Assembly: GCA_028687435.1 (NCBI GenBank) | Contig: JAQUAF010000048.1 | Coordinates: 1 to 40,803, forward strand | From: Verrucomicrobiia bacterium | GTDB lineage: Bacteria > Verrucomicrobiota > Verrucomicrobiia > JABWAM01 | Direction of reading: 5' to 3' | Length of the DNA stretch: 40,803 bases | Part shown: piece by piece, positions 16,326 through 25,193 of the stretch | Numbering within the stretch: the stretch's first letter is position 1 | Layout: each line of letters begins with the position of its first letter | Position numbers and translations under genes: made by a program | Notes under the pieces: model-generated | Databases searched by the model: none | Told to the model about the DNA's origin: nothing | Seen by the model: only the letters and a program-made list of their open reading frames with translations

Positions 16326-17495
16326 TTACTTCGCCCCTGCGGACGGCTGGGACAAAGCCGCCGGTTTCTCGCTGCCAAAGGGAACCTCTTTCACCGGCAT
16401 GCCGGGCCGGATTTTTTGCGCGCCCTCCACAACCACATGATCACCCGGTTTCAACCCCGAGGAAACAAGCCACTGATCCCCCACGGTCCGGTCAAGAACG
16501 AGTTTTCGCTGATCAACCTTGCCGCTCTCGTCCACAACCAAGGCCAGTGGATTCCCTTTCGGATCGCGCGACACCGCCTGCTGGGGAACCATAATCGCTT
16601 GGTTGTTGACGCCTTCCTTCACCAATACGCGGACAAACATCCCCGGCAGGAGAACCCCGTTCGGATTGGGAAAAACCATCCTCAAAATGACCGAAGCGGT
16701 GGTCGTATCCACGGAAATATCGCGAAATTGAAGCGTTCCTTCCAATGGGTAGCGCATGCCATCACCCAGAATGAGTTGCACTTGGTTCTGATTTGTCCCC
16801 TTGTGATCGATCGTCCCCTCCTTCATGCGTTGCTGCAACCGCAACAGCTCGGTGGTGGATTGGGGCACATCCACATAAATGGGATCCAATTGTTGAACCG
16901 TGGCCAGCGCCGTGGGTTGGTAGGCGGTCACGATCGCGCCATCGGTCACGCTGGATTTTCCAATGCGCCCGGAAATGGGCGAAACCACGCGGGTGTATCC
17001 CAGATTGATGCGGGCGGTTTCCACGTTGGCCTGCGCGTACCGGATGTCCGCCTCGGCCTGTTTGAGGGCGGCGGCCGCGTCGTCGTAATCCTGCTGGCTG
17101 ACCGCCTTGTCGGTCAACGCCTCCTTGTAACGTTTGACCCTCCCTTTGACGGCCGGCAGATTGGCCTCCGCCCTGCCAAGGGCCGCCTGGGCATTGTTGA
17201 GCGCCGCGCAAAACGGGGCGGGATCGATTTGATAAAGAACCTGTCCGGCCTGGACATCCGAACCTTCGGTGAAAAGCCGTTTCTGGATAAGGCCGTTGAT
17301 CTGGGGCCGGATCTCCGCGACAAGATGGGGGGATGTGCGGCCAGGCAACTCCGTGGTCAGCAAAGCTTGCTGCAGACGGACTATCACCGTCACCGCTTCC
17401 GGCGGCGGAAGGGATGGAGGGGGGGCGCGGCGGTTGCATGCGGTCAGGGCCGCCATCAACACCGGAATCAGGCAATAAACTCGGAATGGTTTCAT
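16326..17495 (-). CDS. RND efflux membrane-fusion lipoprotein (AcrA/MexA type)
   Basis: A 389-residue periplasmic adaptor when started at the ATG at 17495. The frame is open to 17726, but the upstream part overlaps the TetR gene and is not adaptor-like. Residues 1-20 (KPFRVYCLIPVLMAALTAC) form a lipoprotein signal with Cys20 as the lipid site. Next come the barrel-sandwich lipoyl half (VEIRPQINGLIQKRLFTEGS, QVLYQIDPAPF), a helical hairpin (~95-165, AALNNAQAALGRAEANLPAV; AVSQQDYDDAAAALKQAEA), then GYTRVVSPISGRIGKSSVTDG and the beta-barrel and membrane-proximal domains (VFPNPNGVLLPGMFVRV, AVSRDPKGNPLALVVDE). It bridges the pump and the outer-membrane factor. It starts 26 bases after the TetR stop. 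A start at 17507 adds only four residues. Confidence 0.93.
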   Translation of the reverse strand: MKPFRVYCLIPVLMAALTACNRRAPPPSLPPPEAVTVIVRLQQALLTTELPGRTSPHLVAEIRPQINGLIQKRLFTEGSDVQAGQVLYQIDPAPFCAALNNAQAALGRAEANLPAVKGRVKRYKEALTDKAVSQQDYDDAAAALKQAEADIRYAQANVETARINLGYTRVVSPISGRIGKSSVTDGAIVTAYQPTALATVQQLDPIYVDVPQSTTELLRLQQRMKEGTIDHKGTNQNQVQLILGDGMRYPLEGTLQFRDISVDTTTASVILRMVFPNPNGVLLPGMFVRVLVKEGVNNQAIMVPQQAVSRDPKGNPLALVVDESGKVDQRKLVLDRTVGDQWLVSSGLKPGDHVVVEGAQKIRPGMPVKEVPFGSEKPAALSQPSAGAK

Positions 17496-17521
17496 AAAAA
17501 CTGTCATGATTTGAAATGATT

Positions 17522-18187
17522 TCAACGAGCCGGAGGATTCCTTTTTGCCGCTGGCGCGCACAAGCCCGTCGAGAAAAAAGCGGTCATCTGCGCCAGCGCC
17601 ATCCGGGCGCCGACGGAATGGCCCTCCCCGTCCGCAGCGCGTTTGACGCGGTCGGGATTGCACATGAGAAACGCCAGCGCGCCCCACACCAACTCCATCC
17701 GCCAGGCAAGATCCGCGATCGAGCACTTGGGAAGGCGGCGTTGCAAGGCGGCGATAAAGGCATGCCGGACCTCGTCGTGTTGCGAACGAATCAGTTCCTG
17801 AAAACGGGGGTTGGGATCCGCCACCACGCGGCCGATCAACTTTGTGGGGATGCTCCTCTTCAAATCGGCGGAGGCCGTCAGACGCAACGCAGGGAAAAGC
17901 ATCGCCTCCAAAATCTTTTCCACCGCCGCCATGCCCTTGAGTCCACGCCGTTCAACCTGTCTTAAACTGGCGAGTTGCTCCTCCTTGACAGGTCCCAAGC
18001 GCCGCTTGAAAACCTCCTCCAGAAGGTGCTCCTTGGATTCGAAATAGTAATAAACCGTGGCCAGATTCACCCGGGCCGCCTGGACAATCTGCCGCAGGGA
18101 AGCCCCGTCAAACCCGCTATTCCCAAACACCTGCTCCGCGGCGTCGAGGATGCGCGTCTTCCGGTCCATGGTTTCGTTTTTATCCAT
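17522..18187 (-). CDS. TetR/AcrR family regulator of the efflux operon
   Basis: A 221-residue cytoplasmic regulator. Residues ~8-55 are the TetR helix-turn-helix (RILDAAEQVFGNSGFDGASL, then RQIVQAARVNLATVYYYFESKEHLLEEVF). The remainder is a helical ligand domain of the CerR/YbiH-like kind (KLIGRVVADPNPRFQELIRS; WRMELVWGALAFLMCNPDRV). Such proteins repress the neighbouring pump genes and release DNA on binding drugs. It is first in the leftward efflux unit. A perfect 16-bp palindrome three bases upstream of its start codon is the likely operator, implying autoregulation of the whole unit. Confidence 0.93.
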   Translation of the reverse strand: MDKNETMDRKTRILDAAEQVFGNSGFDGASLRQIVQAARVNLATVYYYFESKEHLLEEVFKRRLGPVKEEQLASLRQVERRGLKGMAAVEKILEAMLFPALRLTASADLKRSIPTKLIGRVVADPNPRFQELIRSQHDEVRHAFIAALQRRLPKCSIADLAWRMELVWGALAFLMCNPDRVKRAADGEGHSVGARMALAQMTAFFSTGLCAPAAKRNPPAR

Positions 18188-18189
18188 AG

Positions 18190-18205
18190 TTAAACGATCG
18201 TTTAA
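18190..18205. promoter_or_regulatory. TetR operator candidate
   Basis: TTAAACGATCGTTTAA is a perfect 16-bp palindrome, followed closely by a half-related AAACGAACGTT (18204-18214). It lies directly upstream of the TetR start codon. TetR-family proteins bind palindromes of about this length in exactly such positions. Confidence 0.65.
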
Positions 18206-18399
18206 AACGAACGTTCAACTACAATAGATCCTTTTGCCAAGCCTGTCAATCAAAAGGACAGGGCAAACGCGTTAAAATCAAACCGTATTCCCTCCATGAC
18301 GGGATTTTATCAGACAGGCGCAAAGGCGGCTGGATTCCATCCCCTTTTGCAGGCATGGAATTGCTGGTTTTTCGTCTCCTGATGTTTTAAAGAAGCGCC

Positions 18400-19938
18400 A
18401 TGCATTCACCACGCTGGTTCGTCCGGGGCGACATCGACGGCTTTTTCGGACTGTTCATCGACAACATCCTGCAGCTCATGTTGATCCCGGTCCTGTGCAA
18501 GGACATGTGCGGCTTTGACGACGCGTTCATCACCGGCTGCATTCTTCCCGGGGCGGCGCTTTCCATTCTGGGCGGCAACCTGTTTTATGCCTGGCAGGCG
18601 CACCGGCTGGCAAAACGGACCGGGCGCAATGACGTGACCGCCCTGCCCTACGGCATCAACACCGTCAGCCTGCTGGCTTTCATCTTCCTGATCATGGCGC
18701 CCATCTATCATCAGACCAAGGACCCCATTCTGGCCTGGCGGGCGGGTCTCTTCGCCTGCTTCTGGAACGGCGTCATTGAAATCATCGGGGCGTTTGTGGG
18801 CGATTTTGCGCGGCGCCACACCCCGCGGGCGGCCCTGTTGTCGGCCCTTGCCGGGATCGCCCTCACCTTCATCACCATGGGTTTTGTCTTCCAGATCTTT
18901 GCCTCGCCCGCCATTGCCCTTATTCCAATGTTTTTGATCGTCTTTCAATACGCCTCGGGAAAGCGGCTGCCGCTTGGCATTCCCGCGGGTTTGCTGGCCA
19001 TTGCGTTGGGCGCAGGTCTGGCCTGGCTGGTCCGCCTGCATGGCGCGCCCGCAACCGCAACCGTTTCCACCCCGTGGCAATTCGCCTGGCACTGGCCCGC
19101 CGCCCATGTTGGCGATCTGCTGGGATTCCTGACCCAATCCCATGGATGGACCTTTTTCTCGGTGATTTTTCCCATGGGCCTTTTCAACCTGATTGGAGCC
19201 CTGCAGAATCTGGAAAGCGCGGAGGCGGCCGGGGATCGTTTTGAAACAAAACCCTCGTTGCTGGCCAACGGCATCGGCTCCATCCTGGCCTCCTGTCTGG
19301 GAAGTCCCTTCTCCACCTGCATCTATATTGGGCATCCCGGATGGAAGGCTCTGGGCGCCCGCACGGGCTATTCAACCCTGAACGGCATGGCCATCACATT
19401 GATCTGCCTGACCGGCGGAGTTACCCTTATCTTAAACTGGCTTCCTGTGGAGGCAATACTGGGCATTCTGCTTTGGGTGGGGTTGGTCATCACCGCCCAA
19501 TCCTTCCAGGAAGTGCCCAAAAAACATGCGCCGGCGGTCGTCCTTGGACTGGTTCCCGCCATGGCGTCATGGGCCCTGGTGTTGATCGACACGGCATTGC
19601 GCAAGGCGGGCGCCTCCCTGTCTGAAACAGCTTCACGCTTTGCCCCCGATCTTTATCTCGGCGGCATCATCGCCCTCAGCCAGGGATTCCTCCTGACCTC
19701 CATGATTTTCTCGGCCATGATGGTTCACGTGGTGGAACGCCGTTTCAACCAGGCGGCGGTGTGGGCATTCATCGCCTCGGCTTTGTCCATGACGGGAGTC
19801 ATTCACGCCTATGAATTGGGGGCGTCCGGAGTAATGAACAAATTCTCCCTTTGCGCCGCGCCGGCCTTTGCCACCGGCTACTCAGCCACAGGCGTCATGC
19901 TGCTCCTGCTGGCCCGCCTCCGTCCCGCTGACTCATGA
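18400..19938 (+). CDS. NCS2-type (xanthine/uracil/adenine family) permease
   Basis: A 512-residue inner-membrane transporter with about twelve to fourteen helices. Family features are the N-terminal RWFVRGDIDGFFGLFIDNIL, the first core helix ending GGNLFYAWQAHRLAKRTGRN, DVTALPYGINTVS (the substrate-site loop), NLIGALQNLESAEAAGDRF, and LLANGIGSILASCLGSPFST, which resembles the NAT/NCS2 and AzgA groups. The pattern around GINTVS and EAAGD is closer to the bacterial putative xanthine/uracil permease branch than to UraA. The substrate is probably a purine or pyrimidine base, by inference. The stop overlaps the ATG of the next (broken) frame as ATGA, so the two were once cotranslated. Confidence 0.87.
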   Translation: MHSPRWFVRGDIDGFFGLFIDNILQLMLIPVLCKDMCGFDDAFITGCILPGAALSILGGNLFYAWQAHRLAKRTGRNDVTALPYGINTVSLLAFIFLIMAPIYHQTKDPILAWRAGLFACFWNGVIEIIGAFVGDFARRHTPRAALLSALAGIALTFITMGFVFQIFASPAIALIPMFLIVFQYASGKRLPLGIPAGLLAIALGAGLAWLVRLHGAPATATVSTPWQFAWHWPAAHVGDLLGFLTQSHGWTFFSVIFPMGLFNLIGALQNLESAEAAGDRFETKPSLLANGIGSILASCLGSPFSTCIYIGHPGWKALGARTGYSTLNGMAITLICLTGGVTLILNWLPVEAILGILLWVGLVITAQSFQEVPKKHAPAVVLGLVPAMASWALVLIDTALRKAGASLSETASRFAPDLYLGGIIALSQGFLLTSMIFSAMMVHVVERRFNQAAVWAFIASALSMTGVIHAYELGASGVMNKFSLCAAPAFATGYSATGVMLLLLARLRPADS

Positions 19939-20409
19939 AATTTTCCCTGCAAACCACCGCCCGTCAGGTCTTTCCATGGCAAAGAGCCAATCAACTGCTC
20001 TTTCTCGCCAGAAACATCCTGCTGGCGCGTTATCTTTTGCCTTCCGAACAGGGCAGTTTTGCCGCCGGCCTGAATCTCGCCTCCTATGTCGCGGTCCTGA
20101 GCGCCCTGTTGCTGACAGGAGTGATTGAGGCATCCTTCTCCACCCATCTTTACCTGACGGAAAAGAACCTTGATTACGCATGGCTGACTTCGCTGCGCAC
20201 GCTGATCAATCTGGCCACTTTTGCGGTTTGCCTCGGCTTGGCGGCCTCCGGCTGGGGATGGAAAGCTCTGGTTGCTGACCGTCTGGCCGCCGGCATTTTC
20301 GCTGTGGTTCTTCCCTGGCGTTCCCGGTGGAAACCCGTTTTCCGTCTTGATGCTCCCAGCCCGAACACGATCATTCAATGGAAGGCTGACGGTTTGAACT
20401 CAAAAGCCC
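19935..20409 (+). pseudogene. Truncated polysaccharide flippase remnant (Wzx/MATE-like)
   Basis: The frame overlaps the permease stop by ATGA and encodes flippase-like sequence for ~155 residues: ARNILLARYLLPSEQGSFA (first helix plus the GxFA motif), a second helix, then LRTLINLATFAVCLGLAASG and WGWKALVADRLAAG, which in intact proteins of the family come roughly 80 residues further on. The middle is therefore deleted. At 20410 the frame runs into an inverted-repeat element, and everything beyond it is repeat-derived sequence with no flippase character. An intact member has over 400 residues. It would have exported lipid-linked saccharides. The frame itself stays open to 20861, but that part is not flippase sequence. 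Confidence 0.6.
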
Positions 20410-20779
20410 GGAGGTTCTTGCAAAACTACGATACTTGGCGCGATAAACCGCTTTGGCCAAATCCAAGGCGACGAGGCGGGAGATGGTATCAGCGGGCTTT
20501 GATCCGCCTTCGCCCGAGCGCTTCGGCGAGACAAGCTGCCGACTTGTTCCGAGCGAAGTCGAGGAAGTCAACGCTGGAGTTGGCCAAAGCGGTTGTCGCC
20601 CAAAGGGTTGCGCGTCTTTTTTTCGCTGGCGGCGTTGTGTCGCTTGGGCAAGCCCGCCTGCGTGGCCGAAGCCACTCCGTCGAGGCGAAGGCCCGTTGCA
20701 GGGATTGCCCAAGCTCCACGCCTTCCCAGCGAAAAAAATCCGCAGCAACGTCAAGTATCGTAGTTTTGCAAGAGCCTCC
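20410..20779. mobile_element. 370-bp non-coding element with 28-bp terminal inverted repeats
   Basis: The left end (20410-20437) and right end (20752-20779) are inverted copies, 27 of 28 bases identical; both contain TCTTGCAAAACTACGATAC. A second inverted pair lies inside (CCGCTTTGGCCAA at 20448-20460 and its complement at 20580-20592), plus small stems such as GACAAG...CTTGTT. No reading frame inside looks like a protein, and frames from both strands end in the same repeat-derived peptide (KYRSFAR). No clear target duplication is visible. A partial copy lies at 10640-10715. It interrupts the flippase gene and forms the sequence just upstream of the next gene. Confidence 0.8.
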
Positions 20780-20824
20780 CCGGATTAAAATCATCTATCT
20801 AAACTCAAGAATCCCTGTGTTCCC

Positions 20825-22246
20825 ATGGAAGTTCATCTTTTCATCCCCAAACGCCTTTTGATCTTCCTGCTCGTCACAGGCGCCCTGTTCCTCCCCCTTG
20901 TCCTCTCCCAACGATTGGGGGGACAGCGGGAACTGGCTGCCTGGCATGAAAAGCTGAAGGCTCACGGCGAACCGGTCACCCATGCGGACTTCTTTGCCGG
21001 ACAACCTGCGGAAACCGGCGCCAGCGCCAAACGCCTTGACGCCGCCGCGCAAAAACTGTCGCTGGATGCCGAGCCGTTGACCTCCGCATTTGGCGTCTTC
21101 GGCATGTCATTGCTGGCCTACCGGGGACCAGGCAAAGTCCAATGTCTTGTGCCAGCGGACAAAAAATCGTCCGGTCCTGTAAAATGGAACGAACTTAAAA
21201 AACTCATATCCGCCCACGACGAAGATTTGAAAATCATCCGCCACGCCATCTCCCAACCGGACTGTGTCTGGCGTTGCAACGGGTGGCATGACTTGCTGGC
21301 GCCCACCCCGGGATCAACTGGCATCGCCCGTCGCTGGCTCATCGCCTCCTGTCTGGCCAATATCCGCAAACCAGACACTGCCTTGGCGCTCGAGAATCTG
21401 AAGGCGCTCAACCTCAGCCTCCAATCAACCGACTCCAGATTCACCGCCGATCTTAATCTGGGCGTTTTTTTCAGCTGCGCCCTTGTCTGGAACATTTTGC
21501 AAACCCATTCGCTCAACGAAAAACAGCTGCTTTTTGCCGCCGGATCCATGGAAAAAATCAATCTCCCTCAACAGCTAGTCCGCCAATTCCAACGAGAACG
21601 ACTTTTCCTGGAACCCGGCCTCGTCAAAAACGATGTCTCCACCCATCTGGACGAAATGTCGGGGATCGGAAACCCTGAGAAACTGAAGGATCACCTTCCG
21701 GCCCTGGCTCAAATCATCCGTTTCCATGTCTGGCGCCTCCTGTGGGTGGAACAAGACATCCTTCTTTGCGATCAACATCTTCAACAAGCGGTGGAAGCCG
21801 CCCGGCATCTGGCCGGTCAACATTCACTTCAGCAAACCATGACCCGGTTGCGCGCTGGCATGGCTGCATTGCCCAAACCCGGGCGCTTCCGGCATTTCGC
21901 CGCCTACGATTACGCCCCTCCCAACCTCTATCTTTCCTCCCTCAGCGACACTGCCCGCAACGAAACCCTGCGCCAAATGACCCTCGCAGCCATCGCCCTG
22001 GAACGATACCGCCTGAGGAAAAAACATCATCCCGCCTCGTTGAAAGAATTGATTCCAACCTTCCTGGACCGCATCCCCGTGGATTTCATGGACGGACAGA
22101 CGTTGCGCTACCGCCGGAACCCGGATAAAACCTTCACGCTCTATTCCATCGGGGAAAACCTCATCGACGACAACGGTGACGCCACCGGTTCCGAAGCCGG
22201 CGGCATCTGGGCCGGCCGTGATATTGTCTGGCCAAACCCGATGTGA
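20825..22246 (+). CDS. PVC-type hypothetical protein, membrane-anchored
   Basis: A 473-residue protein with a single N-terminal hydrophobic segment (LLIFLLVTGALFLPLVLS, residues 11-28), so probably anchored and facing outward. The body is helical without catalytic motifs that I recognise. Its C-terminal block (LAAIALERYRLRKKHHPASL, ELIPTFLDRIPVDFMDGQTLRYR, TLYSIGENLIDDNGD) is typical of hypothetical proteins common in Verrucomicrobia and Planctomycetes; a similar ALERYR...HPxxLxxL...DPF pattern also occurs in pseudopilin-like domains. The function is unknown. The start codon is only 45 bases past the inverted-repeat element, so its promoter may lie in that element. Confidence 0.75.
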   Translation: MEVHLFIPKRLLIFLLVTGALFLPLVLSQRLGGQRELAAWHEKLKAHGEPVTHADFFAGQPAETGASAKRLDAAAQKLSLDAEPLTSAFGVFGMSLLAYRGPGKVQCLVPADKKSSGPVKWNELKKLISAHDEDLKIIRHAISQPDCVWRCNGWHDLLAPTPGSTGIARRWLIASCLANIRKPDTALALENLKALNLSLQSTDSRFTADLNLGVFFSCALVWNILQTHSLNEKQLLFAAGSMEKINLPQQLVRQFQRERLFLEPGLVKNDVSTHLDEMSGIGNPEKLKDHLPALAQIIRFHVWRLLWVEQDILLCDQHLQQAVEAARHLAGQHSLQQTMTRLRAGMAALPKPGRFRHFAAYDYAPPNLYLSSLSDTARNETLRQMTLAAIALERYRLRKKHHPASLKELIPTFLDRIPVDFMDGQTLRYRRNPDKTFTLYSIGENLIDDNGDATGSEAGGIWAGRDIVWPNPM

Positions 22247-22278
22247 ATCATTCCCTGTCCTTCCCCCCGGAGCCCCCT

Positions 22279-23454
22279 CTACCACCTCACCACAAACCAT
22301 TCATTGGAAGACGACCGCCGAAAACCCCGTTCAAGAATCCCTTTTTCAATCCCGGGCATGTGGGCGGCGCCCCACGGGATGACCACCAGGTCATACTCCT
22401 CCAATGCCGGCGCCACCTCCTCCAGGCAACGCCGGTTGCGCAATTCCAACAAATCCGAGTAAAGAGCCTCGATCAACTGATTGTCGGCCAACCTTCCGCC
22501 TCCTCCGGAAGCCAGGGCATTCACCCGCCGGTAAGCCGTCAGCATTTCCGGCAGCGTAGGGCTGCGCAGCAAAACGCCCACCGCATCCAAAAATTCGATG
22601 GTGCTGTCTGAAAACTGGCTTGCATCCACATCCGCCCGGCGATAATTGGTCCTCGCAAGCAGTTTGTGCTGGTCCTGAACATCAAGCTTCATGGTTTGGG
22701 CAATGCGCTTGTAAGATTTGCCGTCAAAATGACGCAACCGCCCTCCGGTGTCAGTCACCCCTTCGGCCAGGACAACCGTCCGGGATCCGGAAAACGACTC
22801 GCGCAATTGATCATAAAACTGGCGGCTGCCAATATGAGCCATGGGCACCAGCCGGACCCTTTTGTCATCCCGGACATACTGCCGTTCCTCAACCCGGACC
22901 CCATGCCACCCCACCCGCACAAATCCTCCAGTGAAATGAGCAATGGAAATCGAAATGCAGAAAGCCAGGTAAAGGATCAGGGCCGGCCCCGCCAGAAAAA
23001 TATTGCCGCCCGTAAAAAGGAGAAAATGGCGGAAACTGAACCTCGAATTCATGAAATCAGACTCGCGAAAAAACCAGCGGCGGACGGGGCTTCCGTAGCG
23101 CAACACAACCATCGCAGCGGCCCCAACCAGCAACTGAAAAACATTGACCAAAATCAGCGTCCGATCAAACCCTAGAAACAACGGCAACGGCATGGCGCCA
23201 AAGAATCCCAAAAACAACACCACCAGACCCATCGGCGCCAGAACATGGCAAGGCAGACGGGAAAACACCGCCAGAAGCAAATAAACAATCAACGCCCCGA
23301 GAAGAACCACCCCGCTGAACAAGTGACCAATCCCCGGCAGCAACGGCACCCCGGGCGCCAGGCCAAGAAGAAGACCAGTTACTCCGTCCACAAAGTAACC
23401 AACCAGGAAACCATTGATTAAAACCGCCATGGGATTTTTCCAGGCTTTGGGCAA
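22279..23454 (-). CDS. TraB/TIKI-family membrane protein
   Basis: A 391-residue protein in two parts. Residues ~10-170 hold about five or six membrane helices (MAVLINGFLVGYFVDGVTGL and so on). Residues ~190-385 form a soluble domain with TraB/GumN features: VRLVPMAHIGSRQFYDQL near its start (the conserved GX2H-like MAHIG), TVVLAEGVTD (acidic second motif) and LVVIPWGAAHMPGIEKGI near the end (third motif with His). The family has the EreA/ChaN/TIKI fold; TIKI members are metal-dependent proteases that cleave Wnt, but for bacterial members the reaction is not established. The order here (helices first, then enzyme domain) is the reverse of many archaeal TraB proteins. Convergent with the hypothetical gene at 20825. 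Confidence 0.75.
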   Translation of the reverse strand: MPKAWKNPMAVLINGFLVGYFVDGVTGLLLGLAPGVPLLPGIGHLFSGVVLLGALIVYLLLAVFSRLPCHVLAPMGLVVLFLGFFGAMPLPLFLGFDRTLILVNVFQLLVGAAAMVVLRYGSPVRRWFFRESDFMNSRFSFRHFLLFTGGNIFLAGPALILYLAFCISISIAHFTGGFVRVGWHGVRVEERQYVRDDKRVRLVPMAHIGSRQFYDQLRESFSGSRTVVLAEGVTDTGGRLRHFDGKSYKRIAQTMKLDVQDQHKLLARTNYRRADVDASQFSDSTIEFLDAVGVLLRSPTLPEMLTAYRRVNALASGGGGRLADNQLIEALYSDLLELRNRRCLEEVAPALEEYDLVVIPWGAAHMPGIEKGILERGFRRSSSNEWFVVRW

Positions 23455-23752
23455 CCTGCCCGCACGCCGTCAACCGTAGCTCAACATCCCCGCGCCACGC
23501 AAACCCAAACAACGCGACGCAGGGTGCTGTAAACGTGGCAATTGATTCATCCGTCCGGGTTCATTTTTTCCGCAACAGTCCGGCCGAAATCAAACGCCAG
23601 GCTCAAGATTTAATCACCGATCCTCTGGCCGTGATTTGACAGCCTGTTTGATTCGAGTTGAAACGCGCTGTGCCAAAAAAAGGCTCCTCAGCCGTCCAAA
23701 GGCCCAGCCGAAATTCCAACCATTATTTGCCCGGCGAAAAGCCGCCTGCGGA

Positions 23753-24940
23753 TCACATCCCGTAGCTCTTGGCGGCGGATTCGCCCAGTTCGGTGACGAG
23801 CAGGTTGCGAAGATCAATGGTCTCGCCGCCAGTCACCCCCTTGGCAACCGGTTTGCCTTTCTCAAGACTCTTCTCGGCGCCTTGCAGCACAAGGGTGGTG
23901 TAAAAGCCCAGCGCGATGGGGGTCATGGCAGCGGTGTAATCATCGTCCTTCATCTGCCCATTGCGCCTGGCCAAAATCTGCTGATACAGACGACCGGGGC
24001 TGCTGATGCCATAGCCGGTGACCAAACCATTCTTCTCAAAATTGCGGAAAAGCGGGTTGATCTCCAAAATGCCGTCCTTGTGGATTTCGCGGTACCCCGG
24101 CATGTCCAGACCAATGTCCAGCATTCCATCCGAAAAAATCAACCGGTTGGACTGCACGGTTGTGGAATGGGCGGTGTTGGGCAAATGCCAGCCGGTGATG
24201 ATGTGGGCCGTCGCGCCATTGGAAAACAATATCTCGGTATCCACCATGTCGTACCCTTTTACGGCAATGGGCTGGAGCGAGGGCAGCTTCTGGGAATATC
24301 CCACCGCCCGCACCTGGATGGGAATGAGATTGACCACCTTCATCAGGGCGTCGGCCATATGCACCGTGAGAAACGAAATCGGGGAATTTTTCGTCGCAAA
24401 ATCAGGCGAGGCAAAGAAACGCGGCTGATGATTGGGATCGGCCACCATCAACTTGTCCAGCATATAAAGCACCGCCACCTGGAAACTGCCATACCGCCCG
24501 CTTTGGAACCGGGCCTCGGCTTCCTTGAAACGGGGATCCTCCCTCTTGTGAAAATCAATCCCCATGAATCGCCCGGTCTTTTTGGCCGTCTCAATCATCG
24601 CATGGGCATCCTTGATCGTCGCCGCTGTCGGCTTGGGCACCACCACATCCAACCCCGCCTTCAACGCCTCGACAGCCGGAGCGCAGTGCAACGTGTCCGG
24701 AGTGTTCACCTGCACGGCATCCATCTCCACCTTGGCCAGCATGTCTTTGTAATTGGTAAAACGCCGGTCGGCGGGAATTTTGGCCAGATCGCAAAACCAG
24801 TTCCGGAACTGCTCGTTAGGATCCGCCACCGCGCAGATGTCCAGCATCGGTGTGAAATCACTGTGAAAATAAAGATGTTGGTAGATCTCGCGAACCACCG
24901 AGCCCACGCCAATAACCCCCACTCGCAATTTGTTTTTCAT
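23753..24940 (-). CDS. Gfo/Idh/MocA family oxidoreductase
   Basis: A 395-residue NAD(P)-dependent dehydrogenase of the sugar/inositol type. The Rossmann N-terminal half has GVIGVGSVVREIYQHLY (6-22), VNTPDTLHCAPAVEALKAG and the VPKPTA version of the EKP motif. The C-terminal half is the usual beta-sheet domain (FLTVHMADALMKVVN carries the His often found in the catalytic trio). There is no Tat or Sec signal, so it is cytosolic. The substrate is not deducible, but neighbouring carbohydrate genes favour a sugar or sugar acid. AGGGA lies just before the ATG. The leader carries a hairpin repeat. A long antisense frame covers the same region and is not real. From 23455 to 23752 I see no gene. Confidence 0.92.
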   Translation of the reverse strand: MKNKLRVGVIGVGSVVREIYQHLYFHSDFTPMLDICAVADPNEQFRNWFCDLAKIPADRRFTNYKDMLAKVEMDAVQVNTPDTLHCAPAVEALKAGLDVVVPKPTAATIKDAHAMIETAKKTGRFMGIDFHKREDPRFKEAEARFQSGRYGSFQVAVLYMLDKLMVADPNHQPRFFASPDFATKNSPISFLTVHMADALMKVVNLIPIQVRAVGYSQKLPSLQPIAVKGYDMVDTEILFSNGATAHIITGWHLPNTAHSTTVQSNRLIFSDGMLDIGLDMPGYREIHKDGILEINPLFRNFEKNGLVTGYGISSPGRLYQQILARRNGQMKDDDYTAAMTPIALGFYTTLVLQGAEKSLEKGKPVAKGVTGGETIDLRNLLVTELGESAAKSYGM

Positions 24941-24975
24941 AGTTTTCCCTGTAAATTTTTATTTTCCCGTTGAAA

Positions 24976-25040
24976 CGGCGGTGCGGAAGCCCCCTCCATT
25001 GCCAGGCTGAAAAAAGGAGGCCGGAGCTCCCGCACCGCCG
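24976..25040. repeat. Hairpin repeat between divergent genes
   Basis: Inverted arms at 24976-24997 (CGGCGGTGCGGAAGC...CTCC) and 25016-25040 (GGAGGCCGGAGC, then TCCCGCACCGCCG) with a loop of 18 bases that contains a run of A. It is a diverged member of the family seen at 7838-7908 and 13069-13087. It sits in the shared upstream region of the oxidoreductase gene and the ABC ATPase gene, 35 bases before the oxidoreductase start. Confidence 0.8.
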
Positions 25041-25193
25041 CTTTGCAACAGAACATCCCAAACGCATGTTGTGTTTGTGCGGAAAGTATAAACAGCCGCC
25101 GGTGATTTGGAAGCACAAGATTGCAAAAAAATCAGGACCTGATGCCGCGCAAAAAGGCTTGCCACCCGCGCCGGAAGCGGGGATGTTGCATGT

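Noticed and set aside
13137..18187. Possible gene split of the long membrane-fusion frame (open to 17726)
   Set aside because: The first 77 codons overlap the TetR gene and lack adaptor features; the lipoprotein signal begins at 17495.
23636..24973. Long open frame on the plus strand (445 codons)
   Set aside because: It runs antisense through the well-conserved Gfo/Idh oxidoreductase; its translation is His/Gly/Arg-rich with no domain, typical of an antisense shadow in GC-rich DNA.
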